Source of the DNA: Pedobacter sp. B4-66
GTDB taxonomy: Bacteria; Bacteroidota; Bacteroidia; Sphingobacteriales; Sphingobacteriaceae
Length of the DNA stretch: 64,000 nt
Direction: 5' to 3'
Assembly: GCF_018492665.1 (NCBI RefSeq)
Contig: NZ_JAFVME010000006.1
Coordinates: 310,001 to 374,000 of the forward strand
The notes beneath the pieces were generated by a model. The model was not told where the DNA came from. It ran no database searches and saw nothing but the letters and a program-made list of their open reading frames with translations. How positions within the stretch are numbered: position 1 is the first letter of the stretch; the number at the start of each line of letters is the position of its first letter. This document shows positions 25,413 through 35,062 of the stretch, one piece after another. The position numbers and the translations under genes were made by a program.

Positions 25413-25962
25413 AGCTTAATGATTTTTCTTTTACAGTTTCCTTTATTTTTTCCAGGCATTTGAACTTCTGAACAGTTGCTGATCGTGGCCCTGAAAAGTC
25501 AAATCGTTCTGCAACTTTTTCCATATTCAGCTTTTCATAATAAAAAGCACTAAGCAACTCCATACATTTCTGACCTGCAGTTTGTAACAGCTTAAACAAT
25601 CGAGAAGAAGATATTTCTTCCTGCTCAGCAACATCAATCAGACCAACCTCTTCATCAAAATCAGCATTTAACTGATCAATAGACAATTGTTTTGTGCTTT
25701 CTTTGTATCGTTTGTTCCAAAGGTAACGGGCAATACCAAACAGATAGGCCTTATCGCTGTGTTTCAGAGTCAGTTCCCGCGGCTGTGTCGATTTCTCATA
25801 ATAAATAACCAGAGCATCCTGAAAAACATCCCTGGCATCATCAAATGAACCACCCATTCTAGAAACATGACTTGCCACAAGGGGAAAAGCTTTTTTATAC
25901 AATGCTGTAAGCCATACTTCACGATCATTGCAGCGCACATCAGTATTTAATTTTGCATCCAT
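25393..25962 (-). CDS. ECF-type RNA polymerase sigma factor
   Basis: 189 residues: region 2 around SFDDARDVFQDALVIYYEKS and AYLFGIARYLWNKRYKES, and a region 4 HTH near MELLSAFYYEKLNMEKVAER with FKCLEKIKETV. Length and layout fit sigma-70 ECF factors of Bacteroidota. It overlaps the 89-residue gene and is followed by the ClpP paralogue, forming a possible sigma/partner/protease module. Region 4 is less canonical than most, so promoter specificity cannot be guessed. Confidence 0.8.
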   Translation of the reverse strand: MDAKLNTDVRCNDREVWLTALYKKAFPLVASHVSRMGGSFDDARDVFQDALVIYYEKSTQPRELTLKHSDKAYLFGIARYLWNKRYKESTKQLSIDQLNADFDEEVGLIDVAEQEEISSSRLFKLLQTAGQKCMELLSAFYYEKLNMEKVAERFDFSGPRSATVQKFKCLEKIKETVKEKSLSYEDILE

Positions 25963-26057
25963 AGTTACTATGTTTAATAGTATGTGGGCATTTTAAACCA
26001 AATATCACCAAAACCTGGCAATTATTTTTGTGTAGCCTTTAAAACACTTCCTTTCTA

Positions 26058-27704
26058 TTAATTGAGCCTTAACCTCTGTTTTTGTTTCAGCAATTGCGTT
26101 TCCAATTTTTCGTAAGATACCTGCTGAACATTTACCTGATCATCAATAGCGATGGCTGCTGCTGTTGCTGCAGATTCGCCAAGGATCATAAAAACAGGCT
26201 CCATCCTTACCGAACCATAGGCAATATGAGAGCTGGAAACACAAACCGGCACCAATAAATTACTGCACTCTCCAATTTTAGGGACTATAGATCCGTATGA
26301 TATGCTGTAAGGTTTGGGTGCATGCACACCTATGTCTCCTTCATTCTGCACAAACCCTCGGCTATTCACGTAGCGTTGTGTATTATGCGAATCCAAAGCA
26401 TAAGAACCCATACCTATTGGTTTTGGCACTTCTTTTCGCCCCAGTGTCTCATTTTCCGTTAATACACAATCACTCACCATCCTTCGGGCTTCTCTTACAT
26501 AAATTTGGTGAGGCCAGTTTCCATTATCTTTAAATTCATCTTTAGACAAGCCCCATGTTTGCAATCTTTTTTGCAGATCAGCAGGAACACGCGAATCTGT
26601 AATCATGAAATACATCAGTCCCTTTTGATAATCTTCATGTTGTTTGACAATCTCTTTGCGTTTCTGATAACTAGTTTCAGGATAATCGTAGTTCATACCA
26701 ATAAAATCTGTACTAAATGGACCGTGATTATTTGTATCTGTTTTACGATTAGGTATGTCGTCAAATTTATCAAACAACTCTTTCCAACCACTTTGAAATA
26801 CCCTTGCCAGCAACTCGTAATTTGCAGCATTATAATTGTCGGGTTTTGGAAACGTTATCCTATTTTCTTCCTTATTGGTGAGGCACATTCTAAAACAATA
26901 GGCTTGTAATTTATTATCACCCTCTCCTTTTACTCCCGGATTTTCTCCTGAAATACCTGCAAGCAGACCGCTGTTTTTATCTCCCGGAATTTTGTAAGGG
27001 TCTATATCTGTTTTAAAATGATGTCCATGTTGAAATACCTCTGTCTGAACGCCATTCCAGATTTCACCATACACACTATTTGCTTCGCGGCCAACATGAT
27101 AACTTACCTTTGCACTAGCCATCAAATCGCCCTCGTAAGTAGCATCTATAAACATTTTACCTGTAAACTGCTTACCACTTAATGTAATGATGGATGTAAT
27201 TTTACCATCTTTCATTTTTACCCCATCTTTGCGATTTAGCCATTCATTTCGGTAAATCTCAATGTTGTTTTCTTTGATATAATCTTCCATGATCTTTTCG
27301 GCAACATGAGGTTCAAATATCCACATAGTCCTATCTTTACCATCAATTGCAGGTGTTCCTTGCCCTTTATTACCATATTCTTCCTTTTTTTGCCACTTCC
27401 ATGCTGTATCCTGTTGGTAATGAAGATAAACCCTATGGTAAAAATCACGCGATAAGCCTCCTATAACCTCCTTATTCCCTGTATCAGTAAAACCTAAACC
27501 ACTTGATGACAGTCCGCCCAAATGAATATCAGGAGAAACCACAATCACAGTTTTACCCAGTTTTTTGGCGGCAACAGCAGCAGTAATGGCAGCTGATGTA
27601 CCTCCATATATGATCAGATCAGCCTGATAAGGTTTGTTAGCTCCCGCCAACAAACCTGAAACAGAAAACAGAAGGATTAGAAAAAAACTTATTGTTTTAC
27701 GCAT
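26058..27704 (-). CDS. Exported FAD-dependent oxidoreductase (FAD_oxidored family)
   Basis: 548 residues with an N-terminal signal peptide (ISFFLILLFSVSGLLAGA) and a dinucleotide-binding start: ADLIIYGGTSAAITAAVAAK, followed by HLGGLSSSGLGFTDTG. The later KMFIDATYEGDLMASAKVSY and the C-terminal SSHIAYGSVRMEPVFMILGE are typical of the large Bacteroidota FAD-dependent oxidoreductase family often found beside glycan-degradation genes. Substrate unknown, periplasmic. It is followed by an outer-membrane protein gene on the same strand, upstream in transcription, 19 bp away. Confidence 0.8.
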   Translation of the reverse strand: MRKTISFFLILLFSVSGLLAGANKPYQADLIIYGGTSAAITAAVAAKKLGKTVIVVSPDIHLGGLSSSGLGFTDTGNKEVIGGLSRDFYHRVYLHYQQDTAWKWQKKEEYGNKGQGTPAIDGKDRTMWIFEPHVAEKIMEDYIKENNIEIYRNEWLNRKDGVKMKDGKITSIITLSGKQFTGKMFIDATYEGDLMASAKVSYHVGREANSVYGEIWNGVQTEVFQHGHHFKTDIDPYKIPGDKNSGLLAGISGENPGVKGEGDNKLQAYCFRMCLTNKEENRITFPKPDNYNAANYELLARVFQSGWKELFDKFDDIPNRKTDTNNHGPFSTDFIGMNYDYPETSYQKRKEIVKQHEDYQKGLMYFMITDSRVPADLQKRLQTWGLSKDEFKDNGNWPHQIYVREARRMVSDCVLTENETLGRKEVPKPIGMGSYALDSHNTQRYVNSRGFVQNEGDIGVHAPKPYSISYGSIVPKIGECSNLLVPVCVSSSHIAYGSVRMEPVFMILGESAATAAAIAIDDQVNVQQVSYEKLETQLLKQKQRLRLN

Positions 27705-27723
27705 TATACAATTGTTTTGAAAA

Positions 27724-28476
27724 TTAAAATTTTACACCAACACCTACAGAGCCAGTAAGCATTCGGGTATCTAAATTACTTCCATTATCCGACACCGTAC
27801 GACTAAAAACAGGAAGCAAGGTGTAGCTTAGCCTAAAATCCGCATAAAAATTAATCTTTCGGGGACTGTTATCACCAAGCTTAACCCCGGCAAGTAAACT
27901 ATTGTTAAAATGTTTTACATTTTTCAATGGCAATATTTCATTCTTAGCCTCTCTTCCATTACCATCAACACCTTCATCGTAGTGTAATTTTGTCTTAGAA
28001 TTAACTGCTATACCGGGAGCTAAACCTGCATAGGCGGCTAAAAAGATCCGAAACGAACTTGGCTTAAAGTTATAATTAATAACAATTGGTAATTCTACGT
28101 AATCAATATTGAAATTAAAATTGTTATAGGCTTGTTGCTCCTCGCCTTCTTCATCAATAATAGTTACGCTGTTGTTTTTTTCCTTATAAACCATCCCTCT
28201 TGAATTAAAGAGCAATTCGGTAGTGAGACTAATGCGTTCCGTTAGTCGTCCGTCGGCAGTTAGTCCGGCATTTATGGAACTTCTTACAAAGGAATTGAAA
28301 TTACTGAAATCGCTTCGTTCTGCTGTGGATGTGGGCATTACTTTGCGTGTAAAGATAGAGGCGTTAATGCCGGTTTTGATTCCGAACCTTACCTTTTTTT
28401 CAAAATCAGGGCGTTCTTGGGCCTGAACATACAGCCCATAGAAGAGCAGTATGAAAAAACATAATTTAGATTTCAT
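27724..28476 (-). CDS. Outer-membrane beta-barrel protein (PorT-like)
   Basis: 250 residues: signal peptide (MKSKLCFFILLFYGLYVQAQ), then alternating beta-strands starting VRFGIKTGINASIFTRKVMP, with RISLTTELLFNSRGMVYKEK, and a final strand MLTGSVGVGVKF. This is the outer_memb_beta-barrel/PorT pattern of Bacteroidota. It starts an operon with the FAD oxidoreductase. Its leader carries the same GTACACACAAAT block as the 13842-14573 gene. Confidence 0.75.
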   Translation of the reverse strand: MKSKLCFFILLFYGLYVQAQERPDFEKKVRFGIKTGINASIFTRKVMPTSTAERSDFSNFNSFVRSSINAGLTADGRLTERISLTTELLFNSRGMVYKEKNNSVTIIDEEGEEQQAYNNFNFNIDYVELPIVINYNFKPSSFRIFLAAYAGLAPGIAVNSKTKLHYDEGVDGNGREAKNEILPLKNVKHFNNSLLAGVKLGDNSPRKINFYADFRLSYTLLPVFSRTVSDNGSNLDTRMLTGSVGVGVKF

Positions 28477-28556
28477 AGCGAGTTTTATTTGTGTGTACTC
28501 TAATTTATGAAATTTAATTGGTTACTCATCGTAACATTTTGAGCGAGAAATATTTA

Positions 28557-28907
28557 CTATTGAAGCTCCTGAAGCTCTTCAGGTCGGATCTTGCGTTCTG
28601 GTCGGTAACCGATCAGCGCAAGGTTGATTTCATCCTGTTTATTAGGGTTTATTAAGCGCGAGCAATAAGAATCTCCGTTTTCGTAGCAAAAGCTTATAAC
28701 TACACGTTCTTTAGGGTGATTTATCTCTGGTAAGGTACCTAAAACGGCATATAGATTATTAAGTACTTTGGTTACATCATCAGTTTCAGGTAAAACGAAT
28801 AGAATTTCATCTCTTTTAGCATCGAAATAGGTAATTGAACGCCAACCGCGATCATGATAATGCGCTTTAAGATTTACTAAAAGTTCTGACTTATAAGGAT
28901 GATTCAT
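28557..28907 (-). CDS. Hypothetical cytoplasmic protein
   Basis: 116 residues without signal or membrane segment: RGWRSITYFDAKRDEILFVL, then DVTKVLNNLYAVLGTLPEIN and RPERKIRPEELQELQ. Codon use looks normal and the frame is clean, so it is probably a real gene, but I do not recognise a family. Two direct repeats with TTGTTATTAACACA lie 88-119 bp upstream. Confidence 0.55.
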   Translation of the reverse strand: MNHPYKSELLVNLKAHYHDRGWRSITYFDAKRDEILFVLPETDDVTKVLNNLYAVLGTLPEINHPKERVVISFCYENGDSYCSRLINPNKQDEINLALIGYRPERKIRPEELQELQ

Positions 28908-28994
28908 GTGAAAGTTTACTTACTTCGGCTAAGATAACAGTTTCGGCATAATACAATAGTTATTTCGTAGGTAAAATTACTGATAACGTGATCA

Positions 28995-29026
28995 TTGTTA
29001 TTAACACAGCCGTTGTTATTAACACA
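28995..29026. repeat. Direct repeat pair TTGTTATTAACACA
   Basis: Identical 14-mers at 28995-29008 and 29013-29026, 18 bp apart start to start, between the hypothetical gene start (28907) and the PUL terminator hairpin. A possible operator. Confidence 0.4.
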
Positions 29027-29059
29027 ATCGTCGTTCTAAAATAAATTCAGAACGACGAT
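29027..29059 (-). terminator. Hairpin downstream of the PUL operon
   Basis: ATCGTCGTTCT (29027-29037) pairs perfectly with AGAACGACGAT (29049-29059) across 11 nt. It is 17 bp past the stop of the surface glycan-binding protein gene. There is no clear T-run on the minus strand, so termination is likely but not certain. Confidence 0.5.
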
Positions 29060-29076
29060 CGGGATAACTTCAAACC

Positions 29077-30129
29077 CTACTTCACTAAAATAACATCATC
29101 AAAGTAAAACGCTTCATCTTGTTTCTCCGGCCCTTCTATCCAGAAGCCTAGTTGCTTCATTGGGCCTTTTTTCCAAAGCTCAAGTGTAGTCATTGGAATT
29201 TTAAAATAAGTCCACACATTAGCCGGCACAGCAATAGGCACACTTCTGTCTGAATTCCCATATCCTCCTGCCCTTGCATCACCCGTTACATAAAGTGTAT
29301 AATCGACCGAAGCCCCTTTTACCCAGAACGACAAATAATTGTACTCTGGCATACTTGCTACCCCATTCCAGTTGGCAAAGCCATCTGCACTCCAATTACC
29401 TTTATTATACCCGGCTTTAAATGATTTAATCCCGCTTTTAGCAAAAGTTGAAGATATTGATGCCGGGCCCCATGATCCATTTTCGAAACCATTACCATAA
29501 TCATCAGTAAAGATTTTATAAGCTTTATCCAAATTTACAAAAACCTGACTAGTAGTAATTGGTCCTGTAGAATTGGTAAGTACAAGTTTTGCACTATTTA
29601 CCGTAGTTGCAGGCATTTTTATAACCAGTTCTTTTTTAGATTGAGTAACAATACTTGCCGCAGCAGCAGTTCCATCAATAGTTATGCTGGTTACATCTTG
29701 CAAATTATTACCCACTAAAGTAATCTCCGTACCCTCAACAAAATTGTAGTTCGAAGCCGTATTTACCAATGGTAAGGCTACCACATTAAAAGGCACTTTT
29801 AGCTGAGCACCAAGTCTGTTGGTTAATATGATGTTCTGAGTGCCACCATTTGCAGTATCCGGAACCCTAAATATCAGTGCCCTGTCGGTGTTCAGCGTAG
29901 GATTAAAAGGAGCAGGAACATTACCCTTTTCAAACACAACGCTGGTTATACCACCGAGACCGCTACCCGTTAAAGTAAGCACAGTGTTTCCACTTGCTTT
30001 CTCCGGATCAAGCTTGTCAGCAACAGGGTTCTTTGAGGCTTTACTTTCCGACTGTTCTTCTTTTGTACAGCCGGCCAAGATTAATACACCTGCCAGCAGG
30101 AATATTTTTAGATTTTTAATAGTCTTCAT
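29077..30129 (-). CDS. Surface glycan-binding lipoprotein with IPT/TIG domains (SusE/F position)
   Basis: 350 residues. Type II signal with Cys21 (VLILAGCTKEEQ), then two IPT/TIG Ig-like domains (about 35-115: SGNTVLTLTGSGLGGITSVV; about 118-195: EGTEITLVGNNLQDVTSITI). A C-terminal galactose-binding-like beta-sandwich follows (about 205-350, YNYLSFWVKGASVDYTLYV, ending AFYFDDVILVK). It follows susD by 2 bp. By family knowledge this is the outer-surface glycan-binding protein of the PUL. Tryptophan residues in the last domain could contact the glycan. Confidence 0.8.
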   Translation of the reverse strand: MKTIKNLKIFLLAGVLILAGCTKEEQSESKASKNPVADKLDPEKASGNTVLTLTGSGLGGITSVVFEKGNVPAPFNPTLNTDRALIFRVPDTANGGTQNIILTNRLGAQLKVPFNVVALPLVNTASNYNFVEGTEITLVGNNLQDVTSITIDGTAAAASIVTQSKKELVIKMPATTVNSAKLVLTNSTGPITTSQVFVNLDKAYKIFTDDYGNGFENGSWGPASISSTFAKSGIKSFKAGYNKGNWSADGFANWNGVASMPEYNYLSFWVKGASVDYTLYVTGDARAGGYGNSDRSVPIAVPANVWTYFKIPMTTLELWKKGPMKQLGFWIEGPEKQDEAFYFDDVILVK

Positions 30130-30131
30130 GT

Positions 30132-31730
30132 CTATTTATAATAAGCTACTGCAGGTTGAAGCAGCAATGGATTAATAACTGTTTCTGGTTGCGGTACCGG
30201 AAGGTACAGCTGTTTTGCCGAAGAAAGCGTAGCTTTAAAGCTGGTTAACTGCCCGTTGCCACCTACTGTACCACGCTCCTGTACGGCTATCATCTGTTGT
30301 GCTTTAGCAAATCCTTGTCTTTGGATATCAAACCAGTAATCGCCTTCAAATGCAAATTCTACTTTACGCTCATGCAAAATATCATCGAGCGTGATGCTCG
30401 TTAAACTTACTAAGCCTGCACGGTTATGTACCTGGTTAAATGCCTCTAAAGCAATAGCATCACTAGTCGATGTTCCACCTGCAAGTACAGCCTCGGCATA
30501 AATCAATAATACATCGGCATAGCGCAAAATATAAGTCGAAATGCTATTGTGACTATCAGAAGTTACAACTTCCGTGCTTCTGTTTGGCCCAACAACATAT
30601 TTCTGAATATTAGAACGCGTACCAGTCTGGATTTTGAAATCGCTTGTTATACCCGTAGTATCGTATGTAAACCCATTAGGGAAGTTGTCATTAATCCAAT
30701 CAGCTTTATGAAAACCTTGCTGCATTACCGACCAACCTTTTCTTAAATCACCTGTTGCATAACCTGTTGATGCATTCAACATATCGAATGACGGTACCAC
30801 TGCCGAATAGCCATTTCCACCTGTAGGTTTTGGTTTTAGCAACGGTTGAGGCCCTACATAAAGCATATACCTGTTTCCACCGTTCCATCCCATAGAAGCC
30901 AACCACCTTAATGAAAACAACATTTCTTTGTTGTTTTTATTGGCTATATCTGATGAAGTAAACATTCCCTGAAAGTCAGGATTTAAGCCAATCCTTTGGG
31001 TCGACAAAGCATAATCCATAACCTCTTTAGCCTTTATTCTGGCATTTTCATAGTCCTTTAAGTAAAGGTAAATTTTGGCCATCATACCCTTTGCCGAGTA
31101 TTTGTTAACACGACCATCTTGTGTAGCTATCTCCGGCAGGTTCTCTTCTGCGAACTTTAAGTCTTCAAGCGCAAACTTTAACACATCTTTTTGAAGATAC
31201 CTTGGAGTAAGCGGTGCACCTTCTTTAGTTAATTCAACAGGGTTTTCTACAATTGGTGCGTCACCAAAAGCACGACCGATATAAAAATAAGCGAATCCGC
31301 GTATAAACTTAGCTTCAGCAATACCCACATCAAGATATGCAGGATCAGAAATCTGTGCTTTTTTCTCCATAAAAGCATGAATCAATACCGATGCTTGTCC
31401 AGCTGCCTTATAGCACGATTTCCAGGTGTCCATCACCAAACCATCAGTACTTTGGATGTTAAAATTATAAAATGAATTGTATTGCGCATTGCCCTGAACA
31501 CCTGTTACAGTACCCCCAAGAACATCGCCTACAGATATAAACGCCTTGTCCGACCAGTCGTTCCATACTGAATTGTATAACAGACCGGTAGCCCCGTTTA
31601 CTTCAGATGCTGTGGTATAATAATTTTCTGTTGTTGGCCCCGTTTCTGAGGGGTTATCCAGAAAGCTCTTTTTACAGGAAACCCCAACTAAAGCGGCTGC
31701 AAAAAGTATGATGATAATATTAGTTTTCAT
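30132..31730 (-). CDS. susD: SusD/RagB family nutrient-binding lipoprotein
   Basis: 532 residues. Lipoprotein signal with Cys19 (AALVGVSCKKSFLDNPSETG). The SusD-like N-terminal TPR region (TTENYYTTASEVNGATGLLY) and the C-terminal RagB/SusD domain are both present, with the usual LRYADVLLIYAEAV and ILHERKVEFAFEGDYWFDIQ. It acts as the hinged lid on its SusC partner at the cell surface. Eighteen bp after susC and 2 bp before the binding protein, so one operon. Confidence 0.92.
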   Translation of the reverse strand: MKTNIIIILFAAALVGVSCKKSFLDNPSETGPTTENYYTTASEVNGATGLLYNSVWNDWSDKAFISVGDVLGGTVTGVQGNAQYNSFYNFNIQSTDGLVMDTWKSCYKAAGQASVLIHAFMEKKAQISDPAYLDVGIAEAKFIRGFAYFYIGRAFGDAPIVENPVELTKEGAPLTPRYLQKDVLKFALEDLKFAEENLPEIATQDGRVNKYSAKGMMAKIYLYLKDYENARIKAKEVMDYALSTQRIGLNPDFQGMFTSSDIANKNNKEMLFSLRWLASMGWNGGNRYMLYVGPQPLLKPKPTGGNGYSAVVPSFDMLNASTGYATGDLRKGWSVMQQGFHKADWINDNFPNGFTYDTTGITSDFKIQTGTRSNIQKYVVGPNRSTEVVTSDSHNSISTYILRYADVLLIYAEAVLAGGTSTSDAIALEAFNQVHNRAGLVSLTSITLDDILHERKVEFAFEGDYWFDIQRQGFAKAQQMIAVQERGTVGGNGQLTSFKATLSSAKQLYLPVPQPETVINPLLLQPAVAYYK

Positions 31731-31748
31731 TACTTTAATTTTTAGAGG

Positions 31749-34700
31749 TTAGAATTCAATGTTAGTTCCAATTGTAAATGTTCTTGGAACCGGATAATGA
31801 CCATTGTCAATATTCATGAACCTGATGCTGTTGTTAAGTGCACCCAGCTCCGGGTCGTAACCAGAGTAGTTGGTAAATGTGTATAGGTTCTGTACCGACA
31901 CATAAAACCTTGCGTTGTTCACTTTTATCTTGTTAATTAAAGATTTAGGCAGGTTATAACCCAATGCTACATTTTGTATCCTCAGGTAAGATCCATCCTC
32001 AATATACCTGTCGGATATTCTGGAGTTGTTGTTATGCCATTGGTTGTACCTTGGTAAATCACCATTTGGATTGCTTGAGGTATATCTGTTTAAAACCGAA
32101 GTAAGCTGATTTGCATATGGCGAACTTAATGCCTCTGTTTGGCGACGACTATAATTAAAAATATCGCCACCCTGGCTACCATAAATAAATATAGATAGGT
32201 CTATTCCCTTATAGCTAAAGGTATTGGTAAAACCGTAAGTAAAATCAGGGTTAGGATTTCCAATTACGGTAACATCCTTATCATCAACCACCTTATCGCC
32301 ATTAAGATCTTTAAATCTTACATCACCCAACCATAAGCTACCCGGTGCTCTGGCTAAACCATAATCGATTCCGTTATTCAGTTCCTCTTGCGATCTAAAT
32401 AACCCATCTGTAACATAGCCATAAAACGCACCAAGCGGACGGCCTTGCTGAGATAATGTTACCAAAGATTTTGTTCCATACTCATCAAACATACCCGGTA
32501 TGGTAGCATCGGGCTGATTCATTTTGTTTAAGATATTTTTATACCTGCTAAATATGATATTGGTTTTCCATGAGAAATTATCGTTTTGAATATTGTAAGA
32601 TGTTAATCCGATATCAAAACCTGTATTTGTCATTCTACCTGCATTTGTAATTGGAGTTTTTATGTCATTCCAGGCAGTACCCAAGCCAGAATAAGCGCCC
32701 AACTGAGTAGGCAAAATCATATTAGACGTTATTTTCTTATACACATCTACACTAACCTCCAGTTTTTTATTCCATGTGCTAAGGTCTAAACCTCCATTGT
32801 AAGTATTAACCGACTGCCATGTAATTAGCGGATTGGCTACATTGGCAGGTAATCCACCCGGGCCAAAAGGGGCGGTACCAAAAAGAGTAATATTTGATGA
32901 GTACAAGTTTCCTCCTCCGGCATCCTGCCCTCCTACCTCACCATAGCCAAATCTAAATTTCAAGTAGTTTATGTATTTATTCTCTTTCAAGAAAGATTCA
33001 TTACTTGCAGTCCACGAAGCAGAAACCGCAGGAAATGTTCCCCATTTATTACCTGCACCAAAATTTGATGAACCATCTCTTCTAATTGTTCCGCTGATAG
33101 AATAACGGTTATCATAAGTATAATTTAACCTTGCAAATACAGATTCCATACTCCATGTTGATGCATCGGCCTGTATATCCTGAGTATCGCCTCCATCACC
33201 TGCATTCAGGTTCGGAATATTCAGTTTCAAATTATCTCTTTTACCGCCGATCATATCATAAGTTGAACGCTGCGCCTCATGGCCTAACGTTGCTCCCAAA
33301 CTATGCTTACCAAAGGTTTTGTTGTAATTAGCATAGTTTTTTAAAGCCCAGTAAAGAGAGTTCCGTCTTTGATCCCTTAATCTGGCGGGAGAAATGATTA
33401 CACTTTTAGTAACCTCGTTGTAAACGTAAGGCTGAAATGCTTTATCAGCCGACAGGCTAAAATCGAAGTTACCTTCTGATCTGATAACAAGGCCATCTAT
33501 AATATTCAGATCAGCATATAACGCACCAAAAGCTCTGGAAGTTTTATTGGTTACATCGCGCAGATTAGCCAAGGCCACCGGATTATTAGGGTTTCCGAAT
33601 GTGCTTCCTCCAATTACATTGGTAGAGATGTAATTACCGTTAATATCTTTAACAGGCGTTGCAGGGCTATTGTAAAGCACTGTACTGGTTACCGCATCAA
33701 AACCATCCGACAATCCAATTTGCTGTTTTGTTCTGGATAAATTCGCTGTAATACCTGTTTTTAACCATTTGGTAGCCTGATGGTCAATATTTGCTCTTAA
33801 GGTTACTCTGTTAAATCCTGTTTTAATCAATGTACCTTCCTGATCAAGAAATCCACTTGAAAAATAGAATTGGGTTTTCTCTGATCCGCCTGAAAAAGCA
33901 AGCTGATGACTTTGCGTAAAACCTCTTCTATAAATTTCATCCTGCCAATCAGTTCCTTTACCCAATAGGGATGGATTCTTAAACTCGCCAATACTATCCA
34001 TACCACTTCCCGGAACAGCCCTTACTTCCTGTACTAAAGAATTCATGTATTCTGCATTTTGACGCAAGTTCATTACCGAAAGTTTTTTAGGAATCTCGGC
34101 CATACCTACATAAGAATCGTAGGTAATTTTACCTTGGTTAGCTTTCCCCCTTTTGGTATTAATTAATACCACACCATTTGCACCTCTGGCTCCATAAATA
34201 GCCTGAGCAGAGGCATCCTTTAAAATGTCTATAGTTTCTATATCGGCAGGGTTTAACGTAGCCATAACACTTTGACCAACTTGTCCTGAGCCACCGCCCA
34301 GTACATTTTGTTCCAGCGAACTACTTTTACCGTCCATGGCAACTCCATCTATTACATATAAAGGTTCGTTGTTATCGCCTGTCGAAGTAAGCCCTCTAAT
34401 CCTCACAGAAACACCTCCACCTGGTTGTCCACCATTGTTGTTGATGGTAACACCGGCTACTTTACCTTGTAATGCCTGATCTACGCCGGCTACAGGTAAG
34501 TTTTTAATGTCTTTCTGTGATACAGATGAAATAGCTGAGGTTACTTCCGATTTACGTAATGTACCGTAACCAATTACAACCACATCTGCTAAGGTTGATG
34601 TAGAAGATTTCAAATTAACGTTGAGGGTTGAATTTGAACCTACTGTAAATTCTTGCGTGGTCATACCCACATAAGAAAATACGAGTATGCTGGAATTGGA

Positions 34701-34931
34701 TGTAACCATAATGGAGTACTTACCCTCATTATTGGTTAACGCGGTAACTTTGGTTCCCTTTACTATTATTGATGCACCGGGCAAGGTTGTTCCGCTATCA
34801 TCAGAAACAACACCTGTAATTAATTTCCCTGTGTTACTTTGGGAGTAACTGGACTTAGTGATACCAGTTAGTGTAAAGACTATGAACAGAATATAAATCC
34901 ATTCATTACAACTCGTTCTTGTCGTTTTCAT
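31749..34931 (-). CDS. susC: SusC/RagA family TonB-linked outer membrane transporter
   Basis: 1060 residues. Signal peptide, CarboxypepD_reg-like N-terminal domain (about 37-120: GVVSDDSGTTLPGASIIVKG), TonB plug with VVVIGYGTLRKSEVTSAI and IRGLTSTGDNNEPLYVIDGV, then a 22-strand barrel ending in Phe (RTFTIGTNIEF). It imports oligosaccharides using TonB energy, with SusD as lid. First gene of a three-gene operon; upstream is the 28-bp element shared with the GH26 operon. Confidence 0.93.
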   Translation of the reverse strand: MKTTRTSCNEWIYILFIVFTLTGITKSSYSQSNTGKLITGVVSDDSGTTLPGASIIVKGTKVTALTNNEGKYSIMVTSNSSILVFSYVGMTTQEFTVGSNSTLNVNLKSSTSTLADVVVIGYGTLRKSEVTSAISSVSQKDIKNLPVAGVDQALQGKVAGVTINNNGGQPGGGVSVRIRGLTSTGDNNEPLYVIDGVAMDGKSSSLEQNVLGGGSGQVGQSVMATLNPADIETIDILKDASAQAIYGARGANGVVLINTKRGKANQGKITYDSYVGMAEIPKKLSVMNLRQNAEYMNSLVQEVRAVPGSGMDSIGEFKNPSLLGKGTDWQDEIYRRGFTQSHQLAFSGGSEKTQFYFSSGFLDQEGTLIKTGFNRVTLRANIDHQATKWLKTGITANLSRTKQQIGLSDGFDAVTSTVLYNSPATPVKDINGNYISTNVIGGSTFGNPNNPVALANLRDVTNKTSRAFGALYADLNIIDGLVIRSEGNFDFSLSADKAFQPYVYNEVTKSVIISPARLRDQRRNSLYWALKNYANYNKTFGKHSLGATLGHEAQRSTYDMIGGKRDNLKLNIPNLNAGDGGDTQDIQADASTWSMESVFARLNYTYDNRYSISGTIRRDGSSNFGAGNKWGTFPAVSASWTASNESFLKENKYINYLKFRFGYGEVGGQDAGGGNLYSSNITLFGTAPFGPGGLPANVANPLITWQSVNTYNGGLDLSTWNKKLEVSVDVYKKITSNMILPTQLGAYSGLGTAWNDIKTPITNAGRMTNTGFDIGLTSYNIQNDNFSWKTNIIFSRYKNILNKMNQPDATIPGMFDEYGTKSLVTLSQQGRPLGAFYGYVTDGLFRSQEELNNGIDYGLARAPGSLWLGDVRFKDLNGDKVVDDKDVTVIGNPNPDFTYGFTNTFSYKGIDLSIFIYGSQGGDIFNYSRRQTEALSSPYANQLTSVLNRYTSSNPNGDLPRYNQWHNNNSRISDRYIEDGSYLRIQNVALGYNLPKSLINKIKVNNARFYVSVQNLYTFTNYSGYDPELGALNNSIRFMNIDNGHYPVPRTFTIGTNIEF

Positions 34932-34987
34932 TTTTGGTCGTCATATTTGGTTTAGTTGATCCACCCATAGGATGGGTTTCCATTTGT

Positions 34988-34995
34988 TAAAACTA
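34988..34995 (-). promoter_or_regulatory. -7-like element of the susC operon
   Basis: On the minus strand TAGTTTTA, exactly 20 bp downstream of the 28-bp element. The same offset and a near-identical box (TACTTTTA) occur at the GH26 promoter. Confidence 0.5.
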
Positions 34996-35015
34996 GAGAC
35001 AACTGAATCCTGTAT

Positions 35016-35043
35016 TGCTAAAAAAGGGGGACTCAAATGTTAA
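35016..35043 (-). promoter_or_regulatory. Candidate HTCS-binding element, susC promoter
   Basis: 28 bp reading on the plus strand TGCTAAAAAAGGGGG, then ACT, then CAAATGTTAA. It is 24/28 identical to 41523-41550. It ends 85 bp upstream of the susC ATG. Inferred target of the AraC domain of the hybrid regulator encoded next to it. Confidence 0.65.
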
Positions 35044-35062
35044 CCTTTAACAAAAAAGGCTA

